A model generated the notes under the pieces. The model did no database searches and was not told the DNA's origin. It saw nothing but the letters and a program-made list of their open reading frames with translations. From contig JAWHQI010000009.1 in the NCBI GenBank assembly GCA_033032865.1, positions 11,302,001 through 11,366,000 of the forward strand: a DNA stretch of 64,000 nt, written 5' to 3'. Shown one piece after another: positions 10,133 to 20,573 of the stretch (its first letter is position 1; the number at the start of each line of letters is the position of its first letter). Both the position numbers and the translations under genes were made by a program. The stretch comes from Dactylorhiza incarnata. Taxonomy: Eukaryota; Streptophyta; Magnoliopsida; Asparagales; Orchidaceae.

Positions 10133-12440
10133 TTATAAATAGTTGGATTGATTGTGCCAACATTGTTTGGCAGTGTGGCCAATTTTATTACAGATATAAC
10201 ACCTAATTGTCTTTTGATTAAGGAAATTTGAGTTTAGGGAGGGATAGAGATGGTGATTAGGATAGAGTTGTTGATTAGGGTAAAAGTTTTGATCAGGATA
10301 GAAATTTTGATTATGAAAAGAGTTTTGATTAGGATAGAAGTTTTGATCAGGATAAAAGAGTCCTGAATGGGGGTTAAGATAGAGAGTTTTTGAAGAATAG
10401 ATATGTCCTGTATTTAAGTTGCTCTGAGGTTTTGTGCGTCGATATCTATTTGACGTATGTTGAGAGTTGCGTCGATATGTATTCGACGCTTTCTCTAGAT
10501 TGCGTTGCTCTGGAATCGATGCATAGAAGTAGTTGCGTCGATTGTAAGTCGACGTACTGTTATTCATGCGTCGATTTGAGGTTGAAGCATCTAAGTGATT
10601 GCGTCGAGTAGAATTCGACGTACTTTCATTCATGCGTCGATATGAAGTCGGCGCAACTTTATCTTCAAAGATTTTATTTTTCTCTTTTTTTTATTGGAGT
10701 TTTGTTTCTTTATAACTTGTTTCTTTTGGCATAGTTGCTTTCTCAGAGGTTGTTTGAGAGTCTTCTTCTGAATGGTATGATGATGATTCATTAAGGTGGT
10801 TTATCTCTTTGAATGTGAGGTCTTTTGTATTTTCTGAGTCTTCTTCTAAGTTTGTTGATTTGGGTTTAGTGAATTTAACAGAGCTCATCCAAGCAGGTTT
10901 GGTAGATGGTATTGAACTGGTTGAAGGATCAGCTCCTAACCCCAGATTCTTATGTCTGATTATTTGTTTTTCAGGGATTTCTTTAAGTGTTTGGCTTCTG
11001 ACTTTTATAGATTCTTCAAAAGCTTTTGCCTGAGATACCTTCTTCTAAAGGAGTTGATTTTCTATTTTAGCACTATCAATTTCCTTTTCTGTTTTATAGA
11101 TTTTACACCTTAGTTCATAATTTTTTGAACATGTATCCTCTATTTTTTCTCATATTAATTTGTTCTTTCAGATCCTTAATTTCTTGTTTAGCTTTTAGTT
11201 GATCATCACATAGAAAATCTATTTCATCAAAAATGCTTACCTCATCCTTATCCTCAGATTCCTCTATGAGAATAAGGCTATTTACTTTTGCTGTTGAAGA
11301 GATGCTTCCTTCTGATCCTGTTTCACTCCATGATTCAGCAACACATTCTTCTTCTGTGCTTCCAAGAGCCATTAAGCATAGGTCTTCTTGCTTAGACTCT
11401 TCATTGTCACTTTTAGATGAGGTGTTGTCTTCAGAATCTGTCTCACTCCAAGCTTCTGCAATGAACCCACTTTCTTTCTTCTTCCCCTTTTTCTTGAGAT
11501 CTTTCTTTTTCAGATCTTTCTTTTTCTCAGCATTCTCTGGACATTCTGGAGCAATATGTCTAGTTTTCCTGCAGGAATAACAAATAATTTCTTTAGTAGG
11601 AGTCTTATCATACCTTGGTTTTGCCTCTCTCCTTCTAGATCCATCTTTCCTGACCCATTTCTTGAATCTTCTGGCCAGGAGGCTGAATAATTCTTCTTCA
11701 GTAACAGAAGTTTCCTCTTCTGTTGCTTTTAATGCAATGTTTCTATCTTTTGAGGAGGTTGGAGTGTTTTCCCTTCTTTCCTTCTCTTCTCTGGTTTTAA
11801 GTAGTTGCTCATAGGATTTGAGTTTTCCTAAGAGGGCATCTGTTGAGATATCCTTTTGTCCTCTGGTATCCCTTATTGCCCATATTCTTGAGTCCCATGA
11901 ACTTGGGAGACTCATTAGCAATTTGTCATTTATCTCTGTGAGAGAGATCTCTCTATCTAAGCTCCTTAATTGATTGATGATCAGACTGAATCTGTCATAC
12001 ATCTCAGATATGCTTTCTTCAGGCTTCTTTTGAAAGTTCTTATATTGAGAGATTAATAGAGCCTTTCTATCTTTCCTTTCATCAGCACTTCCTTCTACTA
12101 TCTTTGTAAGAGCCTCCCAGATTTCTTTGGCTGATTCACAGTCAACAACCCTTTGAAAGATTTCATCTGAGAGGGTTGAGACAAGAATGTTCACAACTTT
12201 TGCATCACATTTTTTTGCCTTTTTCTCATCATCTGTCCACTCAGCCCTTGGGACAAGTGTTTGTGTCACTTTACCACTTGAGTCCTTCCTATATGGCTTT
12301 GGAGAACCTGTCAAAATAACATTAAACAAATCTTCATCAATAGAATTCATATAGATCCTAATTCTTGTTTTCCAAACTGCAAACTTTTCAAGATTGCACA
12401 TTGGTGGTCTAGTGGAGGCATAATCTTTGATTTGTGCCAT
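10133..12440 (-). pseudogene. gag: Sire-2 gag
   Basis: The main open part (12440-11115, 441 residues) starts MAQIKDYAS and carries the copia gag domain (AVWKTRIRIYMNSIDEDLFNV, later LLMSLPSSWDSRIWAIRD), then a first zinc knuckle CYSCRKTRHIAPEC in which the usual Gly before His is Arg, then Lys-rich and acidic Ser/Glu-rich segments. The frame is lost around 11100. Later pieces (10888-10691 and 10633-10133) keep the downstream part: an 11-residue repeat region rich in Arg-Arg (10435-10655), a Tyr/Pro/Asn-rich stretch, and a second knuckle CYICNKIGHTAKQC. Gag packages the RNA; knuckles bind nucleic acid. The N-terminus is clearly related to Sire-5 gag. Confidence 0.8.
10435..10655 (-). repeat. 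33-bp x 7 palindromic coding repeat in Sire-2 gag
   Basis: Units start at 10435, 10468, 10501, 10534, 10567, 10600 and 10633, an exact 33-bp period. Each holds TGCGTCGA-N7-TCGACGCA or a degenerate form. On the minus strand each unit codes 11 residues with an Arg-Arg pair (for example DASTSNRR). Confidence 0.9.
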
Positions 12441-12524
12441 GTGAAAAATAGTTAATAGAAATCTATATATATATATGAGGTAGGATCTTTTTGATCAAGG
12501 AGTTACCCCTTTTTGATCAACCTC

Positions 12525-12536
12525 CCTCTGATACCA
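12525..12536 (-). other. Sire-2 primer-binding site
   Basis: The minus strand reads TGGTATCAGAGG two bases from the LTR end, complementary to tRNA-iMet. Confidence 0.95.
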
Positions 12537-12538
12537 AT

Positions 12539-13856
12539 TGAAAGTGCACAGTTAACCTCACTAGAATTCTCTAGAGGAGGGGTGAATAGAGATTTAAAAA
12601 TACTTTGTGCAATGTTAACAAATATATATATATGTATAATAATCACAGATTTAAACTTCCCACACACACCAACAAGAATTAAGCAAGTAAAGAAAATAAA
12701 ATAGCAAGAAGAAAATCACAGCACAACACAAGGAAATATAGTGGTTTCCCAAACTTTGGGTAGTCCACTCTTCTACCCCCTTGGTAGGAATTCACTATCT
12801 TATACTGAGTCTTTTGATAAGGAGACTCTTAGAACCAGCCTGAGACTTTTGATAAGGAGACTCTTAGAACCAGTACAACTGAATTTTTTGAAGAGAGATT
12901 CTAAAAACTCTTTTACACTGTGTGAAAATGAAATGTAGATAAGAAGAAGAAGTATAAGAAGTAATTTGAAACAAGAAAGAATCTTCTTCTTAGTAAGAAA
13001 ATTAGAAGCAAAAGAAATAGTGAATGAAATCTCTCTTCTATAGTGAGAAGGACATTGTAGGCTTTTTTCTCTTTCAATGAGAGCTATCAGAGATTGCAGC
13101 AGAATGGCTTCTGAGAGAGAACAAGAAGGCTTGTTGTTTGCTTCAGCATACTATCACTTCTCTCAGCTTTTCTCACTATTCTCTTGGGAGCTTTTCCTCT
13201 ATTTCAAATATATGGAGTGGATCACCTCTCTTTTTCTTCTCTGCCGACTTCCCTCTTATTTATAGCTCTGTTTATTCAAAGAATACTATAGGAGAATAAT
13301 CAATTAGCAGACAGAGAAATAGTAAGAGAGAAAATATTCCATAATCAATATTTCTGTAGAAGGAAAGAGATCATTTTGATTTCAAATAATATCCATAATA
13401 AACTTAATCAATTTAGCCAAGAATCATTTAGAAGGAAAGACTGATTCAAAACGGTTAGAAAAGAATAATGTCATTTCATAAATTTCAGATCTACAGATAG
13501 AAGAAAAGAGATCTGGCGTGTTTTTGAATTTGACATAGAAATCGACGTACGTCGATTACTATTCGACGGAAGCGTTGATTTTAGACTGACTAGACGTCGA
13601 GAGGAGAATATGGAAGGTGCGTCGACTAAGATGCGTCGAATTCACTAGATACGTCGACTAGAAGTCGGAGTTACGTCGACATAGGTTACGTCGAATTCTG
13701 TTTAGAGTTACTTTGACTCTTTCTGAGAGGAACGTCGACTACACTTCGACGTTGCGTCGAATACTATTCGACGCATATTTACTTAGGCTAATTTTTCATT
13801 CTTAGAATTTATATTCTACTCATTTTGAGGGGTTAAGATAAATCATTTTCCCAACA
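12539..13856 (-). repeat. Sire-2 right LTR (5' LTR)
   Basis: 1318 bp, TG to CA. Minus-strand order: CpG palindromes (13541-13776), TATA box (13253-13265), then a leader with two hairpin units (12807-12828, 12842-12863) each with 5-bp arms and a 12-nt loop, then a G-rich GAGGAGGGGTGAATAG box near the end. The U5 part is clearly related to that of Sire-5, the U3 part much less so. Confidence 0.93.
13253..13265 (-). promoter_or_regulatory. Sire-2 LTR TATA box
   Basis: The minus strand reads CTATAAATAAGAG, between the palindrome cluster and the leader. Confidence 0.65.
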
Positions 13857-13857
13857 A

Positions 13858-15688
13858 GGTTATAACCAGATCACGGTCGATCCGGAAGATCAGGAAAAGA
13901 CCACATTCACGTGCCCATATGGCACTTTTGCTTTTAGAAGAATGCCCTTCGGTTTGTGTAATTCACCGACTACTTTTCTGCGATGCATGATAGCCATATT
14001 TTTGGATATCATGGATCATGGTATCGAGATTTTCATGGATGATTTTTAAATTTTTGGAAAATCATTTGATGGTTGTTTAACATGTTTAGAAAAAGTGCTT
14101 ACACGTTGTATTGAAACTAATCTTGTATTGAATTGGGAGAAGTGCCACTTTATGGTATGCGAAGGGATAGTTCTAGGACATCATATCTTTAAAAGTGGAC
14201 TAGAAGTTGATAAGGCAAAAGTTGATGTAATTGAAAAATTGCCACCACCTAAGAATGTGAAAATGTTTCGAAGCTTCTTAGGCCATGCCGAGTTCTATAG
14301 AAGTTTCAGCAAGAACTTTTCAAAATTAGTCGAACCGTTGAGTGGTTTTCTAGAAAAAGATGTAAGATTCCATTTTGATGACGCATGTTTGTACGCTTTT
14401 GATGACCTAAAAAACGATTAATAATTGCGCCCATTGTGGTGGCCCCAGATTGGGAGGAACCATTTGTATTTATGTGCAATGCTAGTGATTATGCTGTGGG
14501 AGTTATATTAGGGCAAGTGCGGGAGAAAGTCTTCCACACAATAGCTTATGCTAGCAAGACTTTGATCGAAGCCCAAATCAATTACACCACCACTGAAAAA
14601 GAATTACTAACAATTGTATTCGCTTTCAAAAAGTTTAGATCATATCTTTTATGCACTAAGGTTATAGTGTTCACAGATCACACGGCTATCCAGTTTCTCT
14701 TGGAAAAGAAAGACGCAAAACCACGCATGATCCATTGGGTGCTTTTATTAGAGAAATTCGATCTTGAGATTAAAGATAGGAAGGGTGTAGATAATCCAGT
14801 AGCAGATCACCCCTCTAGAATTGAATGTTCTAAATCATCTGTTCGTGCTGAAATTGATGAGAGATTCCGGGATAAGTATCTATTATCTATTTCTGAATTT
14901 TATGCACCCTTGTATGCAGACTATGTAAATTATATAGTGAGTAAAGTTTTCCCACCGGACATCAATTATAAACAAAAGAAGAGATTTCTACATCAACTCC
15001 GTTCTTATTTTTGGGATGAGCCCTACTTGTTTAAACTTGGAGCAGGCGGAGTTATGCGAAGATGTATACCGGAAGAAGAAATGAAACTAATCTTGGAAAA
15101 ATGTCACAACTCTCCGTATGGAGGACACTTTATGGGAAATAGAATGGCCATGAAAGTTTTAGAAATGGGTTCCTTTTGGCCCAAATTATTCCGGGATGCG
15201 AACATGTTTGTGAAACGGTGTGATCGTTGTCAACAAAGTGTCAATATTAAAAAAAATGGATGCGATGCCATTGAATATAATGTTGGAAGTAGAACTATTT
15301 GACATTTGGGGTCTTGATTTTATGGGACCATTCATGAATTCAAATGGCAATCTATATATTCTTCTAGAAGTGGATTACATTTCTAAGTGGGTTGAAGCAA
15401 TAGCTACGACCAAAAATGATGCTAAGGTAGTCTTGCATTTCCTGAAAAAATTATATTTTTAATCTCTTTGGAACCCCGAGAGCCATTATTAGTGATGGTG
15501 GTAGTCACTTTTGCAACACCCAATTTACTTTCCTGTTAAGAAAATATGGGGCGACTCATAAGGTTACATTAGCTTACCATCCCCAAACAAATGGGTTAGA
15601 AGAGGTTTCGAAACGAGAGATTAAAAAAATCCTTGCACGGACTGTTAACACCAACTGCAAAGATTGGTCTCAGAAACTTAACGACGCA
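13858..15688 (+). pseudogene. pol: Athila pol: RT, RNase H and integrase N-terminal part
   Basis: RT begins mid-domain with GYNQITVDPEDQEK and reads to FMDDF, where a TAA stop (14047) follows the catalytic Asp pair. RT thumb and connection follow (14095-14421). A one-base frameshift near 14415 leads into RNase H (14436 on): CNASDYAVG, where the usual first catalytic Asp is Asn (codon 14478), YTTTEKELL with the Glu, and [11 protein letters not shown] with the second Asp. Integrase follows with an H-H-C-C finger (HNSPYGGHF ... CDRCQQS), then [17 protein letters not shown] and HPQTNG motifs spread over several frames. Stops and frameshifts make it dead. The reading resumes after Tork-1 at 21343. 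Confidence 0.88.
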
Positions 15689-15693
15689 TTGTA

Positions 15694-16444
15694 TGTTGGA
15701 GTTGGGGAACACTTCTGGTCAGGGTTCGTCGAACGACGTTCAACGAACGGAGAAGAGTTCGTCGAACTCCGCTTGCGCTTAAAGAACGAATAAGGGTTCA
15801 TCGAACGACGTTCGACGAACAGAGAAGGGTTCGTCGAACTCCGCCTGCGTTTGACTAACGGGTCCTTGCCTCAGCGGTTCGTGGAACGGGAGAGGCCTGC
15901 GTTCGACGCTCGCGTTCGACGTTCAATGCCTGCGCACGACGCTTGTGCTCGATGCCTGCGTTCGACGCTCGACGCCTGCATTCAACGCTCGACGCCTGCG
16001 TTCGATGCTCGACGCCTGGTGTACATGCTGTCTCAGCTTGTTCCGTCTCAACGGATGTTATTGGACCGTCTCAGTGGATGGTTGGTCTGAGCCCGACCTG
16101 GCGCCCTATTTAAAGGGTGCATAACCCTGGTTTAGGGTTAAGGCGCTTAAGTCTAAAAGAGAGCAATAGTGTTTTTGCGCGGTGTTCCTTGGCGGTGGTT
16201 CCTCTGTTCTTGTCTGAAGAGGGTTAGGAGAGTTAGGATCGGATTTGATCCTTGTAACCTTGTAAGCTGTAATCCATCTTGGTAAATAGAAAGCAGAGAA
16301 GAGGAAGGAGAGAGGGGACGTAGCCCGGATTGGGGTGAACCTCTGTATATATGTGTGTCTTCTGTGATAGATCTGATTTGCTGTGTTTTCTGTTTTGAAT
16401 TTTCCTGTCGAATTTCTCATCTCGGCACACCCGGTTTCTTTACA
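15694..16444 (+). repeat. Tork-1 5' LTR
   Basis: 751 bp, TGTTGG to TTTACA. The first part (15722-16018) is a dense array of GTCGA and CGACGCCTGCG type repeats including TTCATCGA-N7-TCGACGAA (15797-15819). A TATA-like CTATTTAAAGG (16106-16116) follows, so the array is in U3. Confidence 0.95.
16106..16116 (+). promoter_or_regulatory. Tork-1 LTR TATA box
   Basis: CTATTTAAAGG is followed about 25 bp later by the probable transcription start region. The same box is at 20997-21007 in the 3' LTR. Confidence 0.65.
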
Positions 16445-16447
16445 TTT

Positions 16448-16462
16448 TGTATCAGAGCCAGG
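16448..16462 (+). other. Tork-1 primer-binding site
   Basis: TGTATCAGAGCCAGG lies three bases after the LTR, one change from the copia PBS TGGTATCAGAGCCAGG. Confidence 0.85.
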
Positions 16463-16477
16463 TTCTTGATCCCGGAG

Positions 16478-17330
16478 ATGGGTTTTGGCGGCGTGCGGAT
16501 CGAGATCGAGAAGTTTGATGGAAGTCAATTCGATCTATGGAAGATGAAGATGGAAGATATGTTGATTGATCGAGATCTATGGTCTGCGATCAAAGATGAT
16601 CCTCCCGTTCCTAAGGTAGCAGAGAAGATGCGAGCGCATCGAAGGGAAAATCTGCAGACGCGACTGCAGATGGTGCAGCGGAGGTGGCGGCCTGGACAAA
16701 AACCGATCGGAAGGATAAGGGCCTGATCCGGTTATTCCTTGCAGATTCAATCTTGATTAACGTCATGGAGGAGACTTCTTCACGAAGTCTGTGGCATAAG
16801 TTGGAATCCCTCTACCAGAGCAAGTCCCTGGTAAACAAATTGCTCTTGAGGAAGAAGTGGTATAAACATCGGATGCGTGAGGGTGATTCGTTTTTATAGC
16901 ACCTGACTCAATTCAACACCATTGTGAGTCAGTTAATCTCTATTGGTGAGAAGATCTCAGATGAGGATAGAGCCATCACCTTGTTGTGCTCACTACCAGA
17001 TACATGGGACAATCTGATTGTCGTGATTGGAGGGAGTGGAGACAAGGAACTGTCATACGATACTGTATGTGCAGCTCTTTTATCTGAGGAGACCAGGAGA
17101 GGAGGTTTTGAGGCGACAAGCAAAGGTGCTTTGAGTGTGTCTAGATCCCGTCCTCAGCGAAGGGAGAGCAAGCAGGGTGGATATCGAGATAAGTCTCGAG
17201 GTAGATCCAAGAGCTAGGAGAGGGAGAAGAGCAAGAAGCCCGTTCGGTGCTGGAAGTGCAATGAGACTGGTCATGTGAAGTATCAATGTCCAAACAAGGC
17301 CGTTCAGAACAAGGAGACACCGACAACTTC
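16478..17330 (+). pseudogene. gag: Tork-1 gag
   Basis: It starts at ATG 16478 (MGFGGVRIEIEKFDGSQFDLW), followed by WKMKMEDMLIDRDLWSAI, the TNT1-type gag N-terminus. A frameshift near 16650-16700 moves the reading to the frame used by the rest of the polyprotein. The body continues with LADSILINVMEE, a SLWHKLESLY motif and LLCSLPDTWDNL. The zinc knuckle CWKCNETGHVKYQC lies at about 17248-17289 after an Arg/Lys/Ser-rich linker. Stops at 16897 and 17215 are both TAG where CAG is expected. It is fused in frame to pol, as usual in copia. Confidence 0.85.
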
Positions 17331-20300
17331 TGGTACAAAGAAGGAGGGTGATGGCGGTGATATGTACATCGCTGCTGCATGCGTGGCTCAGAGAGATTCT
17401 GATTTGTGGTATGTAGACACAGGAGCATCATACCACATGACCCCTCATAGGCACTGGTTCTGTGAGTTTGAGAGGTTTGATGGTAGAGATGTCATGCTGG
17501 GTGATGATTCTGCTGTGCAGATCATTGGGCGTGGCAAGGTGATGTTGAAGCTGTCTAATGGGACCACAGGGTCTCTTCCAAATGTGATGCACATTCCTGG
17601 GATGAGCAGGAACTTAATCTCGGTGGGCTCCATGGCGGATGCAGGAGTGCAGTTTAGCTGTGACAAGCAAACCTGCAAGATGTCAAGGGGGGCAATGGTG
17701 ATTGCCAGTGGAGTAAGACATGGAACACTGTATACTTTGCTTGCTGATACAGTGGTTCCAAGTGGTGCTCTTATCTCTGAGAGCCAGGAGGTTGACCAGG
17801 AGGAGGTGTCCAAGCTGTGGCATCATCGGCTTGGGCATATCAGTGAGAAGGGGATGTCGGCTATGGCATCTGGTCAGATGGTGGAAGGCGTGCCGGAGTG
17901 CTCCACAAGCCTTGGGTTCTGTGAACAGTGTCTGCTCGGCAAACAGACCAGGGTAAGTTTTCATGGGACGGGCACGAGGGCAACTGATGTGCTGGAGCTA
18001 ATACACAGTGATGTGTTTGGGCCAACTCTAGCTCCATCTCTAGGCGACACAAGGTATTATGTGTCCTTTACTGATGACCTCTCACGGTATTCCTTGATCT
18101 ATTTTCTCAGGTCCAAGTCAGAAGTTCTGGACAGGTTCAAGGAGTTTAAGAACTTGGTGGAGAACCAGTTGGAGAGAAAGGTGAAGGTCCTCCGTTCTGA
18201 TAATGGATTGGAGTACTGCTCTGATGCCTTTGAGCAGTACTGTACTGAGCAGGGGATTGCACGGCAGAGGACCATACCGTATAATCCAGAGCAGAATGGA
18301 GTGTCAGAGAGGCTGAACAGGACCTTGATGGAGAAGGCCAGGTGCATGCTCAGTTGGGCAGGTTTGGGGAAGGAGTTCTGGGCTGAAGCAGTGGTGACTG
18401 CAAATTACCTGAAGAACAGGTCTCCTACATCTGCTATGGAGGGATGTACTCCCTTTGAAGTCATCTTCAAGAGAAAGCCAAACTTGGCCTATGCTCGTGT
18501 GTTTGGGTGTGATGCATATGTTCACATTCCAAAGGAGAAGAGGGGGAAGCTTGATGTCAAGTCTGAGAAGTGCATCTTTGTGGGTTACAAAGATGGCATT
18601 AAAGGCTACAAGCTTTGGAACCCTGTGACCAGGACTGTTACATTCAGCAAGGGTTTGGTGTTTCATGAAACCAGTCCTCAGGCAGTCACACAAGCTGAGA
18701 AGGCCAAAGAGGCAAAGAAAGGGATAGTGGTGGTGGAAGAAAGCTTTGAGAAAGAAGCTACTACTGTTGGGGCTGAATCTGATTCTGAATCAGATGATTT
18801 GGAGGTGGTGAGAAGTGATGATGAGTCAGAAGATGAGGCTGAAGAAATTCCACTTCTGAGGAGGTCGACAAGGGAAAGAAAGGCACCAGTGAGATATCCC
18901 CAATGTGCAGTGGCCGCACAATGTTGCCTGAGTGTGCTTGGTGAAGATCCAATCTCTGCCAGAAATGCTAGATCAAGGGCTGATTCAAATCAGTGGGAGC
19001 TAGCCATGGTGGATGAAATGGAATCTCTGAGGAAGAATCAGACTTGGAGTCTGTGTAAACTTCCAAAGGGGAGGAAGGCCATTGGAAGTAAATGGGTCTT
19101 CAAGCAGAAGGTGAAGGGTGATGGCACTGTGGAGAAATACAAGGCAAGGTTGGTGGCAAAAGGATTCTCCCAGCTAGAAGGTGTTGACTATGATGAGATC
19201 TTCTCACCTGTAGCCAAGATGTCGTCGATCAGATTGGTTCTCTCTATTGCGGCAGCGCATGATCTAGAGATTGAGTAGATGGATGTGAAGACGGTTTTTT
19301 TCACGGTGATCTGGAGGAGGAGATATGCATGAAGCAGCCGGAAGGATTCGAAGCCAAGGGCAAGGAGGATCAGGTCTGCAGATTGAAGAAGTCCCTGTAT
19401 GGACTAAATCAATCTCCGAGGATGTGGTACCAGAAATTCGACACCTACATGCTGGAGTTAGGTTTTGAAAGGTCGAATTCGGACCACTGTGTGTACATCC
19501 AAAGAAAGGGAGAGCAGTTCATCTTCCTGACATTCTATGTAGATGATATACTACTGGTGGGCAATAGTGTCAGGATGATCCAACATGTGAAGAAACTGCT
19601 CTCAGCCAAATTCGAGATGAAGGATTTGGGGCCAGCAAGTGTCATCTTGGGAATGCAGATTTCCAGGGATCGAAGCAAGAAGAAGCTTTGGTTGGGGCAG
19701 CAAAGGTACGTTGAGGAGATGTTGAAGTAGTTTAACATGATGGACTGCAAGCCAGTGGGAGCACCAATGGCAGTTGGGTGCAAGTTATCTACAGAGTTGA
19801 GACCAAAGACACAAGATGAGGTCGAGGACATGGCGAAGGTCCCTTATGCTAGTGTTGTGGGAAGCTTGATGTACGTCATGGTCTGCACTCGCCCTGACAT
19901 TTCTCAAGCAGTGGGAGTGTTGAGCCGGTATATGGCTACTCCAGGAAAGGAACACTGGAACGCGGTGAAGCGTGTGTTCAGGTATCTCCGAGGCACTTCA
20001 AATTACTCCCTATGTTTTGAAGGAGCTGGTGAAGGAGGAGTCCTGGACATGGTTGGGCACGTGGACTCAGATTGGGGAGGTGATCTGGATAGCAGGAGAT
20101 CCACCAGTGGATACGTGTTTACACTGTTTGGGGGAGCTATCAATTGGATGAGTCGGAGGCAATGAGTCGGAGGCAATGCGTGGTGGCACTCTCGTCGACG
20201 GAGGCAGAGTACATGGCTCTTACTCATGCGATCAAGGAGGCCATATGACTGCGGCGGCTATGTTTGGAGCTCGGGTTTGAGCAGGGGCCAGTGAAGCTGT

Positions 20301-20560
20301 GGTGTGACAGTTAAGGGGCTATTCAGCTAGCCAAGAATCCTGCCTTCCACGCACGTACCAAGCACATTGGCATCCAGTACCATTTCATCCGGGAGAGGGT
20401 GGAGAACAAGGTATTTCAATTGGAGAAGGTGGACACGATGGAGAACAGCTCAGATTTTCTTACCAAGGCGGTTCCTGTTGCCAAATTTCAGTGGTGTGTA
20501 ACGGTCGTAGGGTTGAACAAGAAGGTTGGAGGAGCAGCTCTCATCGGAGGAAGATGTTCA
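17331..20560 (+). pseudogene. pol: Tork-1 pol: protease, integrase, RT, RNase H
   Basis: The first 1.9 kb is open. Protease: WYVDTGASYHMTPH, catalytic Asp in DTGA. Integrase: HHRLGHIS ... CEQCLLGKQ finger, then HSDVFGP (D), LRSDNGLEY (D) and NGVSERLNRTLMEKAR (E), all catalytic residues present. RT: NQTWSLCKLPKGRKAIGSKWVFKQK, then a TAG stop (19276), a frameshift at a T7 run (about 19300), YVDDILLVG at about 19540 with both Asp, a TAG stop (19728). RNase H: VDSDWGGDLDSRRSTSGYVF, then a 14-bp tandem duplication (about 20147-20175) shifts the frame; further TGA and TAA stops follow. The six nonsense codons in gag plus pol all fit C-to-T changes. Confidence 0.9.
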
Positions 20561-20573
20561 CCAAGTGGGAGAA

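Larger units (their letters stand above)
7719..13856 (-). mobile_element. Sire-2: Sirevirus-like element with gag and ORF2 but no pol
   Basis: The left LTR remnant 7719-7927 matches the last 209 bp of the right LTR (13648-13856) with the same length and about four differences. The rest of the left LTR lies beyond the left window edge because Sire-1 inserted into it. PPT, PBS and gag all place transcription on the minus strand. The interior (7928-12538) goes directly from the gag zinc knuckle to the accessory ORF. The roughly 3 kb that should code protease, integrase, RT and RNase H is missing. The element lies in the RT domain of the Athila element; AGGTT at 13857-13861 is the likely target duplication. 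Confidence 0.9.

Noticed and set aside
10435..10655. CRISPR-like regularly spaced palindromic repeats
   Set aside because: The repeats are coding, in an LTR element of plant type, with 10-nt linkers and no unique spacers or cas genes.
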